DNA of 54,545 nucleotides from Pseudomonas psychrophila HA-4. Lineage in GTDB: Bacteria > Pseudomonadota > Gammaproteobacteria > Pseudomonadales > Pseudomonadaceae. The notes beneath the pieces are model-generated. The model was given only the letters and a program-made list of their open reading frames with translations. It did no database searches and was not told the origin of the DNA. Below, in pieces: positions 48,998 through 54,545 of the stretch (the first letter of the stretch is position 1; each line of letters opens with the position of its first letter). The DNA lies in contig NZ_ALJC01000010.1 in assembly GCF_000282975.1 (NCBI RefSeq), positions 1 through 54,545 on the forward strand, written 5' to 3'. The translations under genes were made by a program, and so were the position numbers.

Positions 48998-51427
48998 TTA
49001 AAACAACACCTTGGCCACATCGTTAAAGCGCTTGGCAAAGTGCACGGTGATGCCTTCTTTCAAGTATTCCGGCAGTTCGTCAAAGTTGCCACGGTTTGCC
49101 TCGGGCAAGATCAATTCGTGAATCTTCTGCCGACGCGCCGCAATCACTTTTTCACGCACGCCACCAATCGGCAGAACATACCCGGTGAGCGTCAGTTCGC
49201 CAGTCATTGCAATCCCTTTTTTCGGCGGCTGATTACGGGCCAGGGACAGCAAAGCGCTGGCCATGGTTACCCCGGCACTTGGGCCGTCTTTAGGCGTGGC
49301 CCCTTCAGGCACATGTAAGTGCACAAAGGCTTCGTCGAAGAAACGCGGATCGCCGCCAAACTGTTTGAGGTTGGCGCTGACATAGCTGTAGGCAATTTCG
49401 GCAGACTCTTTCATCACATCGCCCAGTTGCCCGGTCAGCTTAAAGCCTCGATTGAGCGTGTGAATGCGCGTGGCCTCAATCGGTAGGGTTGCACCGCCCA
49501 TGCTGGTCCAGGCCAGACCGGTAATTACCCCGGTCCCACTGATGACCTGCTCGTTGCGGAACACTGGCGTACCCAGCGAGGCTTCGAGGTCTTTGGGGCC
49601 GATCTTGATCACTGCGTCAGGCTTATCCAGCAACTTGACCACAGATTTGCGCACCAGTTTGCCCAGCTGTTTTTCCAGCTGACGCACACCGGCTTCACGG
49701 GCGTAACCGTCGATGACCGTGCGCAGAGCGCTGTCGCTGATGCTCAAGCTGGTTTTATCAACGCCGGCTTTTTCGAGCTGTTTTGGCCACAGGTGACGCT
49801 TTGCAATCGCGACTTTCTCTTCGGTGATGTAGCCCGAGAGGCGAATCACTTCCATGCGGTCGAGCAAGGGGCCAGGGATCGAATCCAGGGTGTTGGCAGT
49901 GCACACAAACAACACTTTCGACAGGTCTAGGCGCAAATCCAGGTAGTGGTCGAGGAAGTCGACGTTTTGTTCCGGGTCTAGGGTTTCAAGCAGTGCAGAG
50001 GCAGGATCGCCCTGGAAGCTCTGCCCCATCTTGTCGATTTCGTCGAGCATGATTACTGGGTTCATCACTTCAACGTCTTTGAGCGCCTGCACTAGCTTGC
50101 CCGGTTGGGCGCCAATGTAGGTCCGACGATGGCCCTTGATCTCGGCTTCGTCACGCATGCCGCCCACGCTGAAGCGATAGAACGGGCGACCCAGCGATTC
50201 AGCAATGGATTTGCCGACACTGGTTTTACCCACACCCGGTGGGCCAACCAACAAGACAATCGAACCGTTAACTGAACCTTTGTAAGCCCCTACCGCGAGG
50301 AACTCGAGGATGCGGTCTTTAATGTCATCAAGCCCTGCGTGGTGTGCATCGAGCACTTTGCGCGCGTGTTTGAGGTCCAGTTTGTCCTGACCAAACACGC
50401 CCCACGGCACCGAACTGGCCCAGTCCAGGTAGTTGCGGGTGACGGCATATTCGGGTGAGCCGGTCTCAAGGATCGACAGTTTGTTGATCTCTTCGTCGAT
50501 GCGCTTGCGCGCCTGGGCGGGCAGGGTCTTGCCTTCCAGCCGCTGCTGAAATTGTTCAATATCGGCGCTGCGATCATCCTTGGTCAGCCCCAACTCTTGC
50601 TGGATGACCTTGAGTTGTTCTTTAAGGAAGAACTCGCGCTGATGCTCGCCGATCTTAAGGTTTACCTCGGCCGAAATTTCCTTTTGCAGTCGCGCGACTT
50701 CGACTTCCTTGCGCAGCATCGGCAACACTTTTTCCATGCGCTTAAGCATCGGCACGCAATCGAGCACTTCTTGCAGCTCGTTGCCGGTAGCCGACGTCAA
50801 CGCTGCCGCAAAGTCGGTCAGCGGCGATGGATCATTGGGGCTAAAGCGGTTGAGGTAGTTTTTCAACTCTTCGCTGTACAGCGGGTTGAGCGGCAACAGC
50901 TCTTTGATCGCGTTGATCAGCGCCATGCCGTAAGCCTTCACCTCATCGGTGGGCTGTTTAATTTCTTGCGGGTATTCGACCTCCACCAGATACGGTGGGC
51001 GGTGATGTTTGAGCCACGTGCTGATGCGCACACGGGTCAGGCCCTGTGCCACGAATTGCAATTTGCCGTTTTCTCGGCTGGCGTGGTGCACTTTTACCAG
51101 CGTGCCGTACTCCGGCAGGCTGGTGGTGTCGAAATGGCGCGGATCGTCAGTTGGCGTGTCGACAAAAAACAGCGCCAACGAGTGATGAGGTGACTTGCTG
51201 ACCAAGTCGAGGGTTTCGGCCCAAGGTTCTTCATTGACGATGACCGGCAGCACTTGTGCCGGGAAGAACGGCCGATTATGAATCGGGATGATGTAAACCT
51301 TGTCCGGCAGATTCTGGCCTGGCAGAGCCAACTCAGTCCCTCCAGTGTGTACCGTTGATTCGTTCTCGGTGTGCTCTACATCAGTGTACTCAACTGCGTT
51401 GTCCGTAAAATCTTGCTGGTCGCTCAT
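48998..51427 (-). CDS. Second Lon-type ATP-dependent protease (AsrA-like)
   Basis: An 809-residue Lon protease: N-terminal LON substrate domain (PIHNRPFFPAQVLPVIV), a helical region, an AAA+ module with Walker A GPPGVGKTSVGKS and Walker B VIMLDEIDKMG, and a C-terminal protease domain with the Ser-Lys dyad (PKDGPSAGVTM, Ser about 715; Lys in GGVREKVIAARR). An acidic N-terminal extension and divergence from the main Lon identify it as the second Pseudomonas Lon, called AsrA in P. aeruginosa. It should degrade misfolded proteins under stress. A sigma32-type promoter lies directly upstream. Confidence 0.93.
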   Translation of the reverse strand: MSDQQDFTDNAVEYTDVEHTENESTVHTGGTELALPGQNLPDKVYIIPIHNRPFFPAQVLPVIVNEEPWAETLDLVSKSPHHSLALFFVDTPTDDPRHFDTTSLPEYGTLVKVHHASRENGKLQFVAQGLTRVRISTWLKHHRPPYLVEVEYPQEIKQPTDEVKAYGMALINAIKELLPLNPLYSEELKNYLNRFSPNDPSPLTDFAAALTSATGNELQEVLDCVPMLKRMEKVLPMLRKEVEVARLQKEISAEVNLKIGEHQREFFLKEQLKVIQQELGLTKDDRSADIEQFQQRLEGKTLPAQARKRIDEEINKLSILETGSPEYAVTRNYLDWASSVPWGVFGQDKLDLKHARKVLDAHHAGLDDIKDRILEFLAVGAYKGSVNGSIVLLVGPPGVGKTSVGKSIAESLGRPFYRFSVGGMRDEAEIKGHRRTYIGAQPGKLVQALKDVEVMNPVIMLDEIDKMGQSFQGDPASALLETLDPEQNVDFLDHYLDLRLDLSKVLFVCTANTLDSIPGPLLDRMEVIRLSGYITEEKVAIAKRHLWPKQLEKAGVDKTSLSISDSALRTVIDGYAREAGVRQLEKQLGKLVRKSVVKLLDKPDAVIKIGPKDLEASLGTPVFRNEQVISGTGVITGLAWTSMGGATLPIEATRIHTLNRGFKLTGQLGDVMKESAEIAYSYVSANLKQFGGDPRFFDEAFVHLHVPEGATPKDGPSAGVTMASALLSLARNQPPKKGIAMTGELTLTGYVLPIGGVREKVIAARRQKIHELILPEANRGNFDELPEYLKEGITVHFAKRFNDVAKVLF

Positions 51428-51457
51428 GGGGCACCTGCGCAATGGGGTATGTGTCTT

Positions 51458-51486
51458 AGATGGGGCACTGCGGTAGAGGTTTCAAT
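51458..51486 (-). promoter_or_regulatory. Sigma32 (heat-shock) promoter of the lon paralogue
   Basis: Read on the minus strand: ATTGAAA (51486-51480), a 14-nt spacer, then CCCCATCT (51465-51458). The consensus is CTTGAAA-N11-16-CCCCATnT, so only one base of the -35 differs. Transcription would start about 25 nt before the ATG at 51427. Confidence 0.8.
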
Positions 51487-51791
51487 GGTGAAGTTTTGTT
51501 CACCGTGTAAATCGGCCAATGACCCACATTAGGCTAATGTCCTTACTCTTTCCTGGAAGGCGACAGTGCGTGGAAAGTCTGCCAACAGTTAGTGCTTTGT
51601 CGCCAACAACTTGACGGTGGACGGCCCGTGTTTATTAGGCGATCTTCTATCCCGTGGCAACGGCGCTAGAAAACAATAAGGATTGAATAGAAAGTCAGTT
51701 ATTTGACTTTCTTCAGGATGCAGAGGGTGCACGTATGCCAGAGGGTTTTTTTAAAAAGGCTGGGTATCGTCAATGGATTGAGGGTGCCCCC
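51487..51791. other. Intergenic region between lon and the GGDEF-EAL gene
   Basis: About 300 nt between divergent genes. The part near lon carries its promoter; the rest should contain the promoter of the signalling gene. No gene or strong hairpin is seen, apart from an A/T-rich stretch with 'aaaaaggctggg'. Confidence 0.35.
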
Positions 51792-54134
51792 ATGAAACTG
51801 CGCAATAGTTTTCAAGCCCATATCAGTATGGTGTTGGGGCTGCTTCTGCTGTTGGTGATCGGATCGGTGTATTTTGCTGTGAAAGTGGCAACGGTGACGG
51901 CGGCCAGTGATCAGGCTGAAGAGCAACTGAAAAACGGTACCCGGGTGTTCGAGCGCTTTATTGACTTTCGCGGGCGCCGGATTCAGTACGGCCTTAACTG
52001 GTTAACCAACGATCAAGACTTTCGTGAAGCCGCCATCGACGGTCGCCCGCAGATAATTGAGCAAGCACTGGAAGCCTTCGAGCCGAGCCTTCGCGGCAGT
52101 GATGTGTTTGTCCTCGATATGCAAGACAAGATCATCATCAGTACCCTGAAGAGCTTGCCGCCCGGGATGCAATTCCCCTACGCCAGCGCCATGGGGCAGG
52201 CGCGGCGCGCTGCCCAGACGCTGATGATCGGTGTGCTCGACGGGCGGCCATACATGATGGTCCAAGGTGTCGTATTGGCACCTTTGCCTGTGATGCGGGT
52301 TGTCTCGGGCATGCCGATGAATGACGTATTTGCTCAAGAACTGCGAACCCTGAGTAACCTCGAAGTGTCATTTCTGGCAATAAAAGACGGCCAGTCCGGT
52401 ACCTTGGTCAGCACCCAGCCAGAGGCGATGGGCGCCGGTATTGTTGCGTTTCTGCGTGACCATCCGCCGGGGCCCATGACCCATTTCAGTGAGTTCGGCG
52501 ATCAGCGCTTCTTGGGCCAGTTGTTACAACTGGCGAACTCTGGCGACGCAGCCAACGGCCAGGTTTTGGCGTTGTTGCAAAGCCCATTGGATAAAACCCT
52601 TCAAGCCTTTGCCACGCTGGATCGCAAGTTCCTGTGGATCTCCCTCGCAGCCTTGCTGGCGTCGTTAGTGGGTACATTGTGGCTGGCCCGCGAAGTATCT
52701 CGCCCCGTGAGTCTGTTGGCCGAAGCGGCGCAACGCATTGGCCGAGGAGATTACTCAACGCCTGTGGTACTCAAACGTCGCGATGAGCTGGGCTTTCTGG
52801 CCCGAGTATTCAACGTGATGCAAAACGGAATTGCCGTTCGCGAACAGCAATTGGCGCATAACGCGCTTCACGATTCCCTCACCGGTTTGCCCAATCGTGC
52901 GTTGGTCATCGAACGTTTGGGCAGCGCCATCAGCGCCCGCCGGAGCGTGGTTTTGATTTACTTTGGCATCGAAAATTACCGCCTGATTAATGAAAGCTCC
53001 GGCCCGCAAGGGTTAGGACTGATCATGCGCGAAACCAGTCGTATGCTGCTCGAAACGCTCCCAGAGAGTTCTACCGCCGCGCGCCTCACGGATAACGAGT
53101 TTTTACTTCTGCTTGAAAACACCCAGGTTGATGCCGGGGTCGCGATGGCGGATCGCTTATATGGATTACTAAGTCGCCCGTTCAACATTGACGGGCACGA
53201 CGTGCAGTTGGAAATTTGCATGGGAATATCGGTGTACCCGACCCACGGCCAAACCGCCGACGATTTGATCGCCCGAGCCGCCATTGCGCGCAGTGATGCA
53301 GCGTCCTCGCCGGGCTACTTGCAGGTCTATCAGCAAGACCGAGACTTGGCGCACCAGCGCCAAATTCAGTTGATTCGCGGCTTGCGCCGAGCGGCGGGCG
53401 AAGACGAATTGTTTATCCACTATCAACCCAAGCTAGACCTGCGTAATGGTCATGTGCGCCAGGCCGAGGCGTTACTGCGCTGGCAGCACCCGGAGTTTGG
53501 ACTGGTATCGCCGGCAGAATTTATTCCGTTGGCAGAACGCTCAGGCAGCATGAACTTGCTGACAGATTGGGTGATCGAGGAGTGTATTCGACAGATGGCC
53601 GAGTGGAGCCAGCGTGGGTTGCACCTGCAACTGTCGATCAACATTTCGGCCGCTGATTTACGTGGCGATGACTTGGCGACAAAGGTTGCGGCGTTGCTCG
53701 CCCGCTACCAGGTATCGGCTCAGCAACTGATTTTTGAGATCACTGAAAGTGCAGTGATGCACGACCCCGAACACTCGCTCAACGTACTCGAAGGGCTGCG
53801 TAATTGCGGTATCAGCCTGTCGGTAGACGACTTTGGCACCGGCTACTCCTCTCTGGCACACCTTAAGCGGCTGCCGGTGCAGGAATTGAAAATTGACCAA
53901 TCCTTTGTGCGTAACCTAGACGAAGCCAGTGAAGATGCAGTTATCGTGCGATCGACCATCGAAATGAGCCACAACCTTGGGCTTAAAGTGGTGGCCGAAG
54001 GCGTGGAATACCAGCACAGCCTCGACTTACTCAAGCGCTGGCACTGCGACACGGCGCAGGGTTACTTGATCAGCAGACCGCTGGACGCAGTGGCCTTCGA
54101 AGTTTGGGTTACGCAGTTGCAGGCGTCGGCTTGA
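51792..54134 (+). CDS. Membrane GGDEF-EAL protein, probable c-di-GMP phosphodiesterase
   Basis: A 780-residue protein: TM1 (about residues 10-30), a periplasmic sensor domain to about 270, TM2 (FLWISLAALLASLVGTLWLA), HAMP, then GGDEF (about 360-520) and EAL (about 535-775). The GGDEF signature reads TDNEF, so cyclase activity is unlikely. The EAL domain is intact: EALLRW, NIS, ESAVM, DDFGTGYSS, KIDQSFV and VAEGVE. It should hydrolyse c-di-GMP, with the degenerate GGDEF perhaps binding GTP. The ATG at 51792, with GAGGGTG upstream, is chosen over the one at 51735. Confidence 0.93.
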   Translation: MKLRNSFQAHISMVLGLLLLLVIGSVYFAVKVATVTAASDQAEEQLKNGTRVFERFIDFRGRRIQYGLNWLTNDQDFREAAIDGRPQIIEQALEAFEPSLRGSDVFVLDMQDKIIISTLKSLPPGMQFPYASAMGQARRAAQTLMIGVLDGRPYMMVQGVVLAPLPVMRVVSGMPMNDVFAQELRTLSNLEVSFLAIKDGQSGTLVSTQPEAMGAGIVAFLRDHPPGPMTHFSEFGDQRFLGQLLQLANSGDAANGQVLALLQSPLDKTLQAFATLDRKFLWISLAALLASLVGTLWLAREVSRPVSLLAEAAQRIGRGDYSTPVVLKRRDELGFLARVFNVMQNGIAVREQQLAHNALHDSLTGLPNRALVIERLGSAISARRSVVLIYFGIENYRLINESSGPQGLGLIMRETSRMLLETLPESSTAARLTDNEFLLLLENTQVDAGVAMADRLYGLLSRPFNIDGHDVQLEICMGISVYPTHGQTADDLIARAAIARSDAASSPGYLQVYQQDRDLAHQRQIQLIRGLRRAAGEDELFIHYQPKLDLRNGHVRQAEALLRWQHPEFGLVSPAEFIPLAERSGSMNLLTDWVIEECIRQMAEWSQRGLHLQLSINISAADLRGDDLATKVAALLARYQVSAQQLIFEITESAVMHDPEHSLNVLEGLRNCGISLSVDDFGTGYSSLAHLKRLPVQELKIDQSFVRNLDEASEDAVIVRSTIEMSHNLGLKVVAEGVEYQHSLDLLKRWHCDTAQGYLISRPLDAVAFEVWVTQLQASA

Positions 54135-54158
54135 CCGAGAACGCCCCGTTCTGTGTGT

Positions 54159-54215
54159 AGCGAGCGTGCTCGCGATCTTTTGATCTTTTAAATGATCGCT
54201 CGCACGATCATTTTT
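54159..54215. repeat. REP-like element upstream of vgrG
   Basis: A sequence with 'agcgagcgtgctcgcgatcttttgatc' and a related reversed part 'gatcgctcgcacgatc', another member of the local REP-like family. It lies between the GGDEF-EAL gene and vgrG. Confidence 0.55.
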
Positions 54216-54354
54216 ATAGCTGGAAGTAAGGCCTGTTTCTTCCGCAGATTACGGATGCGTCCTACATCCGCTCCGATCTCCATCCTTTAGCGTTCATCCC
54301 TTTGTGTCGAGGCCGCTTCCTCTGAAGTGCGCCCGTACGTCAGAGGAATCATGG

Positions 54355-54545
54355 ATGCCCGCACTACCTCGCGACAACACGTTCAGTCTGACCCTCACGG
54401 CCTGCGCTCACCCGGTTCAGGTGCTGGCATTCAGCGGTGACGAAGCGATCAGCAGCCCCTTCTCGTTTGACGTCGAACTGGTGTGTGATAGCGCTGATCT
54501 CGACCTCGAGGCGTTGCTGCACACACCGGCCTTTCTGGGGTTTGA
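54355..54545 (+). CDS. vgrG: Type VI secretion tip protein VgrG (5' part, cut by window end)
   Basis: The first 63 codons read MPALPRDNTFSLTLTACAH, PVQVLAFSGDEAISSPFSFDVELV and LDLEALLHTPAFLGF. This is the conserved N-terminal VgrG pattern (F...G.EAISxPFxFxVEL...). VgrG forms the spike of the type VI secretion needle and carries effectors. The upstream GAGGAATC gives a ribosome-binding site. A second ATG at 54351 is in another frame. No other T6SS gene is in the window, so this may be an orphan vgrG island. Confidence 0.85.
   Translation, partial: MPALPRDNTFSLTLTACAHPVQVLAFSGDEAISSPFSFDVELVCDSADLDLEALLHTPAFLGF

Overview
This window comes from a Pseudomonas-type gammaproteobacterium. The housekeeping proteins (LeuA, XseA, GuaB, GuaA, TadA, CmoA/CmoB, an AsrA-like second Lon) read as typical Pseudomonas versions. 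The intergenic hairpins carry the REP-like 'gagcaagctcgct' motif common in that genus, and the start of a VgrG gene lies at the right edge. The fluorescens/fragi side of the genus is likely, but the species cannot be fixed from this sequence.

Layout. (1) 0.1-1.95 kb: leuA on the minus strand, preceded by a possible leucine-rich leader peptide with alternative stem-loops. (2) 2.4-9.2 kb: an alternate chaperone-usher (alpha/CS1-type) fimbrial operon (chaperone, pilin, usher, tip adhesin), then a ToxR/ToxS-like membrane regulator pair. (3) 9.2-16.2 kb: core genes: an M23 peptidase, xseA, a TauE/SafE permease, a zinc-ribbon protein, guaB and guaA. (4) 16.4-26.1 kb: a mosaic accessory stretch. Small lipoprotein genes, three of them paralogues of exactly 103 residues, lie on both sides of a roughly 7 kb segment. 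That segment holds a quinone oxidoreductase with a divergent LysR, a LysR-lldD-FUSC set, a broken SDR gene and remnants of two insertion sequences. (5) 26.2-35.4 kb: an RND tripartite efflux operon with an MFS pump gene at its end, divergent from an AdeRS/BaeSR-like two-component system. (6) 35.5-43.9 kb: a complete trehalose PTS locus: TreR, TreP (EIIBC), TreC, a LamB-type porin, an EIIA-HPr-EI fusion and a stand-alone EIIB-like protein lacking the phosphorylatable cysteine. (7) 44.0-51.4 kb: a CumA-like multicopper oxidase overlapping tadA, cmoA-cmoB, an I42 protease inhibitor, an unknown gene, and the second Lon with a good sigma32-type promoter. (8) 51.8-54.1 kb: a membrane GGDEF-EAL protein with a degenerate GGDEF motif. 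(9) From 54.36 kb: the truncated start of vgrG.

The most distinctive points are these: a direct repeat resembling the AdeR box between the efflux operon and its two-component system; a self-contained trehalose PTS ending in a cysteine-less EIIB; a chimeric lipoprotein paralogue flanking the accessory segment; an SDR gene cut off at an IS3-family end; and the heat-shock promoter of the second Lon. No CRISPR array, tRNA or rRNA gene was seen.
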